Positions 40,033-47,922 are shown, counted from the stretch's first letter. The stretch: DNA of 64,000 bases from Aeromicrobium phoceense (GCF_013868155.1 NZ_JACEOG010000001.1:1054001-1118000); one strand, 5' to 3'. Program-made: numbers and translations. Notes: a model not told the origin generated them from the sequence alone.

Positions 40033-40979
40033 GGGCCCACGCTAGGGCCGTGCCCCGACAGTCTGGTCGCGATGAGCGAGCCGACGACCAGTTGGAGCTG
40101 GTGGTAGACCATGAGCGGCAGGATCATCAGCGGGAACGTGGTCGCGGAGAACAGCACGCTGGCCATCGGCAGGCCCGCCGCGAGGGACTTGTTGGTCCCG
40201 CAGAAGTAGATCGCGATCCCGGCGCCACGGCCGAACCGGCGGCCGGCCAGCCAGCAGAGCACCGACGAGACGGCCAGCAGCCCGACGCACACGGCGCCCA
40301 CCACGGCGCCGTCGCCCCAGTCGAGCACGCTCCACACGTCGGCGTTCGTGCCCCGGCTGAATCCGGCGTAGACCACGAGCAGCACGGTCGACCGGTCGAA
40401 GCGTCGCAGTCCCGTCTCGTGGTGCACGAGCCACGGCCGCAGCCACCGACGTGCGATCTGCCCGGCGAGGAACGGCACGAGCAGCAGGCCGACGATCCGC
40501 AGGACCGCCTCGGCGTCCACCGTGACGTCGCCCCCGAGGACCAGCGCCACCAGCAGCGGCGTGAGGAAGACCCCGAGCAGGCTCGACGTCGAGGCCGCGA
40601 CCACGGCGATCGCCCGGTCGCCGCCGGCGATCGACGTGAAGGCCACGGACGACTGCACCGTGGAGGGGACGAGGCACACGAAAACGAGCGCGGCGAGCAG
40701 CTGCTGCGAGATCACGGCGGGCGCCAGCGGGGACAGGGCCAGGCCCATGAGCGGGAAGACCACGAACGTGACGGCCACGATCACGGCGTGCACGCGCCAC
40801 GCGGTCAGGCCGTGCACCACCTCGGCGGTCGACAGCCGCGCACCGTAGAGGAAGAACAGCGCGACGATGCCCACCTGGACCAGCACGGACACCACGTCGA
40901 GCACGACACCCTGCGCGGGAAGAACGATGCCGAGGCCGGCCAGGCCCAGGATCATCAGCACGAACGGGTCGATGCGCAC
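40029..40979 (-). CDS. Bile acid:sodium symporter family protein
   Basis: A 316-residue integral membrane protein with nine to ten hydrophobic segments, of the SBF-like (P7/ASBT-fold) family. CLVPSTVQSSVAFTSIAGGD in the middle and CGTNKSLAAGLPMA near the end match the two crossover motifs. It probably takes up an organic anion with sodium; the substrate is unknown. The frame extends far upstream, but TATCGT six bases before the GTG at 40979 fixes the start. Confidence 0.87.
   Translation of the reverse strand: MRIDPFVLMILGLAGLGIVLPAQGVVLDVVSVLVQVGIVALFFLYGARLSTAEVVHGLTAWRVHAVIVAVTFVVFPLMGLALSPLAPAVISQQLLAALVFVCLVPSTVQSSVAFTSIAGGDRAIAVVAASTSSLLGVFLTPLLVALVLGGDVTVDAEAVLRIVGLLLVPFLAGQIARRWLRPWLVHHETGLRRFDRSTVLLVVYAGFSRGTNADVWSVLDWGDGAVVGAVCVGLLAVSSVLCWLAGRRFGRGAGIAIYFCGTNKSLAAGLPMASVLFSATTFPLMILPLMVYHQLQLVVGSLIATRLSGHGPSVGP
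40039..40044 (-). promoter_or_regulatory. -10 element of the small VOC gene
   Basis: On the minus strand TAGCGT is followed by six bases and the ATG at 40032, inside the symporter coding region. Confidence 0.4.
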
Positions 40980-40985
40980 CGGGCC

Positions 40986-40991
40986 ACGATA
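40986..40991 (-). promoter_or_regulatory. Leaderless -10 element of the symporter gene
   Basis: On the minus strand TATCGT is followed by six bases and the GTG at 40979. Confidence 0.45.
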
Positions 40992-41048
40992 GGCCGCTTC
41001 GGCACGCCGTCGCCCGGGGGTCGCCGTCCGGTCGCCGTCGGTTCGTCC

Positions 41049-41054
41049 CACACT
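41049..41054 (+). promoter_or_regulatory. Possible leaderless -10 element of the LOG gene
   Basis: CACACT is followed by six bases and GTG 41061; the first base departs from TANNNT. Confidence 0.3.
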
Positions 41055-41060
41055 GGCACC

Positions 41061-41627
41061 GTGACTTCCATGAGTGAGACCACCATCGGCGCCGTCTGCG
41101 TGTTCTGCGGAGCGCGCGACGGAGCCCGCCCCGAGTACCTCGCCGTCGCCGAGCAGCTCGGTGCCGCGCTGGCCCGCGCCGGAGTCGACCTGGTGTTCGG
41201 CGGCGGCGGGATCGGCATCATGGGAGCCGCCTCCCGCGCGGCCCGTGAGGGCGGCGGCCGCGTCGTCGGCGTCATCCCCCAGTCGCTGCTCGAGCGTGAG
41301 GGCGGGCACCGCGGCGATCCCGACATGCACGTCGTGGAGACGATGCACGAGCGCAAGGCGCTGATGCACCAGCTGTCGGACGCGTTCGTCGTCCTGCCCG
41401 GCGGCCTCGGCACGTACGAGGAGTTCTTCGAGATCCTCACGTGGCGCCAGCTGGGCTTCCACGACAAGCCGATCGTCGTGGTCGACACCGCCGGCTACTA
41501 CGGGCCACTGCGCGAGATCGTCTCGCACGGGGCGTCCGAGGGCTTCATCGGTCCGCGCGACGAGGAGCTGTTCACGATCGTCGCGTCCGTCGAGGAGGCG
41601 CTCGCCGTCTTGGGGATCGACGCATGA
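41061..41627 (+). CDS. LOG family (TIGR00730) phosphoribohydrolase
   Basis: A 188-residue Rossmann-fold enzyme of the Lonely Guy family. VCVFCGARDG opens the domain, FGGGGIGIMGA follows, and the active-site signature PGGLGTYEEFFE is complete. The family releases cytokinin bases from riboside monophosphates or hydrolyses other nucleoside monophosphates. GTG 41061 is chosen from the -10 spacing; ATG 41070 is an alternative. Confidence 0.92.
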   Translation: MTSMSETTIGAVCVFCGARDGARPEYLAVAEQLGAALARAGVDLVFGGGGIGIMGAASRAAREGGGRVVGVIPQSLLEREGGHRGDPDMHVVETMHERKALMHQLSDAFVVLPGGLGTYEEFFEILTWRQLGFHDKPIVVVDTAGYYGPLREIVSHGASEGFIGPRDEELFTIVASVEEALAVLGIDA

Positions 41628-41683
41628 GAGACGCCGGTCACGCCTGAGGGCAGGGCCGGAGCCGGGACGGGCCCGCAGGGAAC

Positions 41684-41689
41684 TACCCT
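41684..41689 (+). promoter_or_regulatory. Leaderless -10 element of proC
   Basis: TACCCT is followed by seven bases and ATG 41697. Confidence 0.45.
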
Positions 41690-41696
41690 CGGACCC

Positions 41697-42479
41697 ATGA
41701 GGATCGCGGTCGTCGGTGGCGGGGTCATGGGTGGCACGCTGGCCGAGGCGATGGCGCGTGCCGGGCACGACGACATCGTCGTGATCGAGCGCAGCGCCGA
41801 GCGCCGGGCCGAGCTCGAGGCCCTCGGGCACGCCACCGCCGAGGACGTCGCCGCGGTCGCCGGGGCCGACGTGATCCTGCTCGTCGTGAAGCCCCAGGAC
41901 GTCGCCACGGTGCTCCCGGGGATCGCCGCCTCGGTCGATGCCGGGGCCACCGTGGTCTCGCTCGCCGCCGGGGTGCGCACCGCCACGATCGAGGCCGCCC
42001 TGCCTGACACCGCCGCCGTCGTCCGCGCGATGCCGAACACGCCGGCCGTCATCGGGCGCGGGATGTTCGGCGTCTCGCCCGGCAGCCGGGTGCCCGCCGA
42101 CCGGCTCGAGGCCGTGGTCGAACTGCTCGGCGCCGGCGGTGAGGTCGTCGTGGTCGACGAGTCCCACCAGGACGCGGTCACCGCGGTCTCCGGATCGGGA
42201 CCGGCCTACCTGTTCCACCTCGCCGAGCACATGATCGCCGCCGGCATCGAGGGCGGACTCGCCCCCGAGGACGCGCGCACCCTCACGGTGCAGACCCTCG
42301 CCGGCGCGGCCGAGCTGCTGGCCGGCTCGGACGAGTCGCCCGAGGAGCTGCGCCGTCGGGTGACCTCGCCGAACGGCACCACGCACGCCGCGATCACCAC
42401 GTTCGACCAGCACGGGGTGGGCGAGGGGATCCGAGCCGGCGTTCTCGCCGCGATCGCCCGGTCCGCGGAACTAGGGTGA
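41697..42479 (+). CDS. proC: Pyrroline-5-carboxylate reductase
   Basis: A 260-residue enzyme for the last step of proline synthesis, reducing pyrroline-5-carboxylate with NAD(P)H. The Rossmann start is VVGGGVMGGTLAEAM; VVKPQDV, RAMPNTPAVIGRGM and the signature DAVTAVSGSGPAYLFHLAEHM follow. Its end overlaps the -10 element of the next gene. Confidence 0.95.
   Translation: MRIAVVGGGVMGGTLAEAMARAGHDDIVVIERSAERRAELEALGHATAEDVAAVAGADVILLVVKPQDVATVLPGIAASVDAGATVVSLAAGVRTATIEAALPDTAAVVRAMPNTPAVIGRGMFGVSPGSRVPADRLEAVVELLGAGGEVVVVDESHQDAVTAVSGSGPAYLFHLAEHMIAAGIEGGLAPEDARTLTVQTLAGAAELLAGSDESPEELRRRVTSPNGTTHAAITTFDQHGVGEGIRAGVLAAIARSAELG
42472..42477 (+). promoter_or_regulatory. Leaderless -10 element of the AcuC-like gene
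   Basis: TAGGGT is followed by seven bases and ATG 42485; its last base begins the proC stop codon. Confidence 0.5.
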
Positions 42480-42484
42480 CGGGC

Positions 42485-43660
42485 ATGGACGATCGCGCCG
42501 CGGTGGTGTTCGACGAGCACCTCACCGACTACGACTTCGGGCCTTCGCACCCGATGGCGCCGATCCGGGTCAAGCTGACCATGGCACTCGCCGAGGAGCT
42601 GGGGGTGCTGCAGGACCTCGACGTCGTGGGCGCTCGGCCCGCCACCGAGCGCGAGCTGCTCAGCGTCCACACGCCCGACTACGTCGAGCGCGTGATCAAC
42701 CTGAGCAAGCACCCGACACACACCGACGCCGCCCACGGCCTGGGCACCGAGGACAACCCGGTCTTCCGCGGGATGCACGACGCCAGCGCCCTGATCGCCG
42801 GAGCGAGCCTGGAGGCCGCGCGCCTGGTCTGGACCGGCGAGCGCAAGCGCGCGATCAACGTCAGCGGCGGCCTGCACCACGCGATGCCCGGCCGCGCGAG
42901 CGGGTTCTGCGTCTACAACGATGTGGCGATGGGCATCCAGTGGATGCTCGACCACGGGGCCCAGAAGATCGTCTACATCGACGTCGACGCCCACCACGGC
43001 GACGGCGTGCAGGCGATCTTCTACCACGACCCCCGGGTGCTGACGATCTCGTTGCACGAGTCGCCGCAGACCCTGTTCCCGGGCACCGGCTACTCCACGG
43101 AGGTCGGCGCCGAGGGAGCCGAGGGCTCGGCGGTCAACGTCCCGCTGCCGCCCGGAACCTCCGACGCCGGCTGGCTCCGCGCGTTCCACGCGGTGGTGCC
43201 GCCGATCGTCCGCGAGTTCGCGCCCGAAGTGATCGTCAGCCAGCACGGCTGCGACTCGCACATGGACGACCCGCTGACCAACCTCATGCTGAGCGTCGAC
43301 GGGCAACGTGCGTCCTACCTGGCGGTGCGCGACCTGGCCGAGGAGGTCACCGCGGGCAAGTGGCTCGCCACCGGCGGGGGCGGCTACGCCGTCGTCGACG
43401 TCGTGCCGCGCGCGTGGGGCCACCTGCTGTCGATCGTCAGCGGTCATCCGCTCCCGCCCGAGACCGAGACGCCCGAGGCGTGGCGGCGGGCCGTGGAGGA
43501 GCTGCGCGGCCAGCCCGCGCCCACCCGGATGACCGACGGCCGGCGAGCGCTCTACCGGCGCTGGGAGGACGGGTACGACCCGGCCTCGTGGCTCGACCGA
43601 TCGATCCAGGCCACCCGGACAGAGACTTTTCCCCTGATCGGCCTCGATCCCTCGTACTGA
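42485..43660 (+). CDS. Histone deacetylase family protein (AcuC-like)
   Basis: A 391-residue zinc amidohydrolase of the HDAC/AcuC family. Motifs: GLHHAMPGRASGFCVYND with the catalytic His pair, YIDVDAHHGDGVQ with the zinc Asp/His ligands, QHGCDSH and TGGGGY. It probably removes acetyl groups from lysines of metabolic enzymes such as acetyl-CoA synthetase. The ATG at 42485 is favoured over an overlapping GTG at 42476 because of the -10 spacing. Confidence 0.92.
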   Translation: MDDRAAVVFDEHLTDYDFGPSHPMAPIRVKLTMALAEELGVLQDLDVVGARPATERELLSVHTPDYVERVINLSKHPTHTDAAHGLGTEDNPVFRGMHDASALIAGASLEAARLVWTGERKRAINVSGGLHHAMPGRASGFCVYNDVAMGIQWMLDHGAQKIVYIDVDAHHGDGVQAIFYHDPRVLTISLHESPQTLFPGTGYSTEVGAEGAEGSAVNVPLPPGTSDAGWLRAFHAVVPPIVREFAPEVIVSQHGCDSHMDDPLTNLMLSVDGQRASYLAVRDLAEEVTAGKWLATGGGGYAVVDVVPRAWGHLLSIVSGHPLPPETETPEAWRRAVEELRGQPAPTRMTDGRRALYRRWEDGYDPASWLDRSIQATRTETFPLIGLDPSY

Positions 43661-43747
43661 CCGAAATCCCCGGCGCAGCTGCGGGTTTGGGGGTACGGTC
43701 GCGGTACACAAGGAGCGGGTCGAGCGCGGACGGTACGCCAAGAGGCC

Positions 43748-43777
43748 ATGAGTTTCAAATTTTTCGTTCCCAGGTGA
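43748..43777 (+). other. Possible nine-codon leader ORF in an AT-rich patch
   Basis: ATG at 43748 would encode MSFKFFVPR, preceded by AAGAGG. The surrounding run AGTTTCAAATTTTTCG is the most AT-rich patch nearby and may instead be a promoter UP element. Whether it is translated cannot be told. Confidence 0.2.
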
Positions 43778-43795
43778 CCCTTCTGCCACTAGTCT
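43767..43795 (+). promoter_or_regulatory. Promoter upstream of the small HTH gene
   Basis: TTCCCA (43767-43772) and TAGTCT (43790-43795), spaced 17 bases, follow an AT-rich patch that could act as an UP element. The predicted transcript starts near 43802, just before a long hairpin. Confidence 0.4.
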
Positions 43796-43804
43796 TCACA
43801 CCAA

Positions 43805-43850
43805 GCACGCGCGCTCACTCTCCGGTGGGGAAGCCGGAGAGCGCGCGTGC
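43805..43850 (+). other. Long hairpin in the leader of the HTH gene
   Basis: GCACGCGCGCT pairs with AGCGCGCGTGC, with an inner TCTCCGG/CCGGAGA stem. It lies between a predicted transcription start and the HTH gene, 20 bases before its ATG. It could instead terminate the AcuC-like gene, though 144 bases after that stop. Confidence 0.5.
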
Positions 43851-43870
43851 CCCTGGGAGGATGGTGTGAG

Positions 43871-44056
43871 ATGTCTGAGGGAACCCGCTTCATGACCGTT
43901 GCCGAGGTCGCGGACCAGATCCGTGTCTCGAAGATGACGGTGTACCGGCTCGTGCATTCCGGCGAGCTCGAAGCCGTGCGTGTCGGCCGTTCCTTCCGTG
44001 TGCCTGAGCACGCGGTCGAGGAGCTGCTGCAGAAGTCGTTCTACCAAGCCGGCTGA
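43871..44056 (+). CDS. Small excisionase-type (MerR-like) HTH DNA-binding protein
   Basis: A 61-residue protein that is essentially one winged HTH: FMTVAEVADQIRVSKMTVYRLVHSGELEAVRVGRSFRVPEHA is the core. It matches in length, motif and neighbours Rv0500A of M. tuberculosis and, as I recall, the BldD target BdtA of Streptomyces. It is a DNA-binding regulator with unknown targets, not a phage excisionase, since no integrase is near. ATG at 43871 is preceded by GGGAGGATGG; longer starts would enter the hairpin. Confidence 0.85.
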   Translation: MSEGTRFMTVAEVADQIRVSKMTVYRLVHSGELEAVRVGRSFRVPEHAVEELLQKSFYQAG

Positions 44057-44140
44057 TCCGGCCCGAGGTCCGCGGGGGGCGGACCGACGGTCGCTGACGT
44101 TCCCCTGCCCACCGCTGTGTGCAGGCGGGGTGCGATCGCC

Positions 44141-44146
44141 TAGGGT
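44141..44146 (+). promoter_or_regulatory. -10 element of bS22
   Basis: TAGGGT lies 38 bases before the bS22 GTG, leaving a leader that carries GATCGAGGTGAG. Confidence 0.4.
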
Positions 44147-44184
44147 TGGTCTGTCCTGTGTGAAAGATCAGATCGAGGTGAGTC

Positions 44185-44286
44185 GTGGGTTCTGTCATCA
44201 AGAAGCGCCGCAAGCGGATGTCGAAGAAGAAGCACCGCAAGATGCTGAAGCGCACACGCGTGCAGCGCCGCCGTCTGGGCAAGTGA
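44185..44286 (+). CDS. 30S ribosomal protein bS22 (AURKAIP1/COX24 domain)
   Basis: A 33-residue, very basic protein starting [19 protein letters not shown] and ending RRRLGK, nearly identical in pattern to mycobacterial bS22 (Rv0500B), which binds the small subunit near the decoding region. The start is GTG. It is far below usual gene-size cut-offs and easily missed. Three bases separate it from the GalE2-like gene, so the two share an mRNA. Confidence 0.92.
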   Translation: MGSVIKKRRKRMSKKKHRKMLKRTRVQRRRLGK

Positions 44287-44289
44287 CCG

Positions 44290-45264
44290 ATGGCCGGGGT
44301 CGTCCTCGTCACGGGCGCGGCCACGCCGGGCGTGGCACTCGCTGCGAGGCGCATCGCTGAAGCTGGTGATGCCAGGGTCGTCGCAGTCGACACGACCCTG
44401 CCCACCGACGATCTCGGGTCAGTCAAATTCGTGCGTGCGGACATCCGCACGCCGGTCATCTCCAAGGTTCTTGCCGTCGAGGACGTCGACACCGTGGTCC
44501 ACATGGACCTGGCGCCGATGCGATCGCGCGGGGGCGGCAGTGCCACCAAGGAGATCAACGTCATCGGCACGATGCAGGTGCTCGCCGCCTGCCAGCGTTC
44601 CGACACCGTCCAGCGCGTCGTACTCGCCAGCAGTGCTGCCGTGTACGGCGCGTCGCCGCGTGATCCCGCGGTGTTCACCGAGTCCGCCACGGCACGCGGC
44701 GGCACGAAGTCCGGTTTCGCCAAGGACATCGTCGAGGTCGAGGGCTACACGCGCGGTTTCGCGCGCCGTCGTCCCGACGTCACCGTCACCACGCTGCGCA
44801 TGGCGCAGTGGCTGTCGCCGCACTTCCCGACCGTGCTGGGGTCGTACTTCGCCAATCCCGTGCTCCCGGTCCCCATGGGCTTCGACGCCCGGTTGCAGCT
44901 GCTGCACCCCCAGGACGCGCTCGAGGTCATCTCGATGGCCGCGCTGTCCGACCGGCCCGGCACCTTCAACGTCGCGGGCGACGGCATCCTCATGCTCACC
45001 CAGGCCGCCCGGATCATGGGCAAGCCCACGATCCCGCTGCCGCCGCTGGGCTTCGGCTCGGTGCTGCGCCGGATGGTGCACTACATGGGCTCGGACGTGT
45101 CGCCGGGCGTCCACCGCCTGCTGACGTACGGCCGGGTGCTGGACACCACCGCCCTGCGCGAGATCTTCGGCTACAGTCCCCGGCACACGACGCGGGAGAC
45201 CTTCGAGTGGTACGCCGAGACGGCGCGTCCCGGTCTGCTGCACTCATGGGGGATCACGGGATGA
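44290..45264 (+). CDS. GalE2-like NAD-dependent epimerase/dehydratase family protein lacking SDR catalytic residues
   Basis: A 324-residue extended-SDR protein, positional counterpart of Rv0501 (galE2). Folding motifs remain (VVLVTGAATPG, FVRADIRTP, VVLASSAAVYG). The catalytic YxxxK is absent: the segment is SGFAKDIVE, with Phe143 for Tyr and Ile for Lys, and the glycine motif lacks its middle Gly. Classical epimerase chemistry is therefore unlikely despite the name. It sits between bS22 and an acyltransferase and overlaps the latter by four bases, an arrangement conserved in actinobacteria. Confidence 0.8.
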   Translation: MAGVVLVTGAATPGVALAARRIAEAGDARVVAVDTTLPTDDLGSVKFVRADIRTPVISKVLAVEDVDTVVHMDLAPMRSRGGGSATKEINVIGTMQVLAACQRSDTVQRVVLASSAAVYGASPRDPAVFTESATARGGTKSGFAKDIVEVEGYTRGFARRRPDVTVTTLRMAQWLSPHFPTVLGSYFANPVLPVPMGFDARLQLLHPQDALEVISMAALSDRPGTFNVAGDGILMLTQAARIMGKPTIPLPPLGFGSVLRRMVHYMGSDVSPGVHRLLTYGRVLDTTALREIFGYSPRHTTRETFEWYAETARPGLLHSWGITG

Positions 45265-46574
45265 AGGACGACCTCAAGGGCATCGGGACGTCGGGGCGTG
45301 CGGGTCGCGGCAACGGCTCGACGTCGCCCTCGCGAGCGGCGCGCACGCTCGCCGGACCCGCCGCCAAGAAGGCGACTGCCAAGGCCCCCGCCAAGAAGGC
45401 CGCGGCGAAGAAGACCGGCTCGGGCACGAAGCCCACCTCGGCCGCGCAGTCCGAGGCGGCCACCTCCGCCGCTGCCAAGGAGGCCGCCGCCACCGCTCCG
45501 GCGAAGAAGGCGACGAAGAAGACCACCAGGAAGGCGCCCGCGGCGAAGAAGCCGGCCGAGGCGCCGCAGCAGCCCACGGTGGAGCCCGAGGAGACCGCGC
45601 CCGGTCCCCAGCGTGAGCGCCACCTGCACGCCGTGCCCGAGGACGAGCCGCCCCGCCAGGAGCCGCCCCGCGAGGCCACGGCCGACATCGATCCCGAGGA
45701 CGTGGCGGCGGCCTTCGCCGAGGGCGCCCGCCGGCTCATGGGCACCGACTGGCAGGTGAAGGTGGTCGACATCGTCGGCAACCTGCGTCGGCGCCTGTCG
45801 GGCGGCTACGAGGTGGACGAGTTCGGCCTCGACCCCGAAGTGCTCGACCTGCTCTCGAACCTCGTCGAGCCGCTGGCCGAGAGCTGGTTCCGCCTCGAGG
45901 TGCGCGGTGTCGAGAACATCCCCACCGACGGTGGCGCCCTGCTGGTGGCGAACCACTCCGGCACCGTGCCCGTCGACGGCCTGATCACCGGCTACGCCGT
46001 GCGCAAGCACACCGGCCGGCCGATCCGCCCGCTCGGCGCCGACCTCGTGTTCCGGCTGCCCTACGTGGGCCAGATCGCGCGCAAGATGGGCGCCACCCTC
46101 GCGTGCGCCGAGGACGCCGAGCGTCTGCTGACCTCCGGGGAGCTCGCCGCGGTGTGGCCCGAGGGCTTCAAGGGCGTCGGCAAGCCCTTCAGTGAGCGCT
46201 ACAAGCTGCAGCGCTTCGGTCGCGGCGGGTTCGTCTCGTCCGCGATGCGCGCGCAGGTGCCGATCATCCCCGTGTCGATCGTCGGTGCCGAGGAGATCTA
46301 CCCGCTGATCGGCAACATCCCGTCGCTCGCCCGGCTGCTGGGTCTGCCGTACATCCCCATCACGCCGTTCTTCCCGCTGTTCGGTCCGCTCGGCCTGATT
46401 CCGCTGCCCAGCAAGTGGATCATCGAGTTCGGCGAGCCGGTCCGCACCGACGCCTACCCGCCGGAGTCGGCCGACGACCCGATGCTCCTGTTCAACGTCA
46501 CCGACCAGGTCCGCGAGACGATCCAGCAGACGCTGTACACGCTGCTGGTCGAGCGCGGCAATCCCTTCGTCTGA
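45261..46574 (+). CDS. PlsC-type lysophospholipid acyltransferase with Lys/Ala-rich N-terminal extension
   Basis: A 437-residue protein. Residues 1-~105 are low complexity with AKK and PAKK units. From about residue 190 it is an LPLAT domain of the Rv0502 type: LLVANHSGTVPVDG (catalytic His, Asp six residues further), VWPEGFKGVGKPF and IIPVSIVGAEE. It would transfer acyl chains to a lysophospholipid or similar lipid at the membrane; the substrate is unknown. The ATG overlaps the GalE2-like stop (ATGA). The basic tail is like that of the protein at 21482 and may bind acidic lipids or nucleic acid. Confidence 0.85.
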   Translation: MKDDLKGIGTSGRAGRGNGSTSPSRAARTLAGPAAKKATAKAPAKKAAAKKTGSGTKPTSAAQSEAATSAAAKEAAATAPAKKATKKTTRKAPAAKKPAEAPQQPTVEPEETAPGPQRERHLHAVPEDEPPRQEPPREATADIDPEDVAAAFAEGARRLMGTDWQVKVVDIVGNLRRRLSGGYEVDEFGLDPEVLDLLSNLVEPLAESWFRLEVRGVENIPTDGGALLVANHSGTVPVDGLITGYAVRKHTGRPIRPLGADLVFRLPYVGQIARKMGATLACAEDAERLLTSGELAAVWPEGFKGVGKPFSERYKLQRFGRGGFVSSAMRAQVPIIPVSIVGAEEIYPLIGNIPSLARLLGLPYIPITPFFPLFGPLGLIPLPSKWIIEFGEPVRTDAYPPESADDPMLLFNVTDQVRETIQQTLYTLLVERGNPFV

Positions 46575-46594
46575 TCCGCCCCAGGAGCACGCCC

Positions 46595-47299
46595 ATGTCG
46601 CGACGCCCGGACCTGCTGCTCGACACCCCGACCCTCGAGCCGTCGGACGACCTCGTCCGGCGTCTGGCCGCCGCGGCCCGCACGAGCGGCGTCACGGTCG
46701 CGGCTCCGCGCCGACGGCACCGCGTCGCCGTCGCGGTCGCGGCGTTCCTCGGCATCAGTGCCGTCTCCGTGGGTGGAGCCTGGGCCGTCGGTGCGATCGA
46801 GGTCCCCGGGCTGCCGCCGTCGCCGCTGCGCGAGGCCGTCGTGACGCCCGACCCGCCGGCGCCGCAGGGCGAGCAGGGTGGTGCTCCGACCGGCGGTGAC
46901 GCCGACCGAGGCGAGGGGTCCGGCGGCAGCGCTGTCGATCCCGGAGCGCCCTCCGGTCGCGAGACGGGCTCACCCGCGCGCGACGACGAGGCCGGACGCG
47001 GGGCCGACTCCCCGGCGGCCGACGCGCCGGTGAAGGGCAAGGAGCAGGGCAAGGAGCAGGGCAAGGACCAGGGCGAGAACCCGGCTCCGGGCCGCGAGAA
47101 GGAAAAGGGTCAGGGCGAGACCCGCAGCGAGGACAAGGGCGAGAACGGCCAGCACCTCGGGCAGGAGAAGGAGAAGAAGGACCGCGGCGACGGCGGCTCG
47201 GCGCAGGAGCAGGACGGCGGCCAGGCGGGCGAGCGCACCGGGAGGAAGCCGGCGCCCGCGGACCCGCAGGACAAGGAGCCGGGGGCCGGCGATGACTGA
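46595..47299 (+). CDS. Single-pass membrane protein with disordered charged tail, candidate partner of the adjacent sigma factor
   Basis: A 234-residue protein I do not recognise. Residues 1-~46 are cytoplasmic (DLVRRLAAAARTSG), residues ~47-67 are one membrane helix (VAVAVAAFLGISAVSVGGAWAV), and the remaining ~165 form an external low-complexity region rich in Gly, Glu, Asp, Lys, Gln and Pro, including KEQGKEQGKDQG. Topology and an eight-base overlap with an ECF sigma gene suggest an anti-sigma-like role. No zinc-binding anti-sigma motif is visible, so this is inference. Confidence 0.6.
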   Translation: MSRRPDLLLDTPTLEPSDDLVRRLAAAARTSGVTVAAPRRRHRVAVAVAAFLGISAVSVGGAWAVGAIEVPGLPPSPLREAVVTPDPPAPQGEQGGAPTGGDADRGEGSGGSAVDPGAPSGRETGSPARDDEAGRGADSPAADAPVKGKEQGKEQGKDQGENPAPGREKEKGQGETRSEDKGENGQHLGQEKEKKDRGDGGSAQEQDGGQAGERTGRKPAPADPQDKEPGAGDD

Positions 47300-47864
47300 C
47301 GACGCCCTCGTCTCGGCGGCCAAGCGCGGCGAGCAGGAGGCGTGGCGCGCCCTCTACGTCGAGCACGCCGGCCGGCTGGTCGCCTGGCTGCGCATCCGGC
47401 CCACCGGCGACTCCGCGGCCGCACCGGAAGACGTGGCGGCCGAGGCGTGGTTCGTCGCGGCGAGCAAGATCGCGGAGTTCGAGGGGACGTCGTCCGACTT
47501 CGGCGGCTGGATCTTCGGCATCGCGCGCCGGATCAGCGCCACCTCGCGTCGCACGTGGCAGCGTCGCAACACCCGTCCGAGCGAGGGGGAGGAGCTGGCG
47601 CTCGAGCCGGTGCCCGACCACGGTCCCGACGTCGCCCACCAGCAGTGGCTCCGTGCCGTCCTGGCCGGCCTGCCGCCCCGCGAGCGCGCGGCCGTGGGCC
47701 TCATCGACGGGCTCGGCATGGATCCGCACACGGCCGCCGAGGTGCTGGGCATCAGTGCGGTCGCGCTGCGCGTGGCACGGCACCGCGGCCTACGCCGGCT
47801 GGAGCGGCGACCGTCGGTGCGGGCCTCCCTCGAGTCGATCCCGGACGCGGCGCCCGGGGTCTGA
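47292..47864 (+). CDS. ECF-type RNA polymerase sigma factor
   Basis: A 190-residue sigma-70 family protein. Region 2 covers residues ~12-85 (AWRALYVEHAGRLVAWL; AAEAWFVAASKIAEF; WIFGIARRIS). Region 4 covers ~120-170 (LAGLPPRERAAVGLIDGLGMDPHTAAEVLGISAVALRVARHRGLRRL). It directs RNA polymerase to a small regulon, unknown here. Its ATG lies inside the end of the membrane-protein gene, so their synthesis is coupled. Confidence 0.9.
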   Translation: MTDDALVSAAKRGEQEAWRALYVEHAGRLVAWLRIRPTGDSAAAPEDVAAEAWFVAASKIAEFEGTSSDFGGWIFGIARRISATSRRTWQRRNTRPSEGEELALEPVPDHGPDVAHQQWLRAVLAGLPPRERAAVGLIDGLGMDPHTAAEVLGISAVALRVARHRGLRRLERRPSVRASLESIPDAAPGV

Positions 47865-47922
47865 ACCCGCACCGACGGAAAAACCGGCCCGCCCCGGGGG
47901 ATTGGGACGGACCGGCCTCCCG

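Noticed and set aside
43871..44056. Excisionase-type HTH as evidence of an integrated element
   Set aside because: No integrase, attachment repeats or phage genes nearby, and the gene is in a conserved chromosomal block with proC and bS22.
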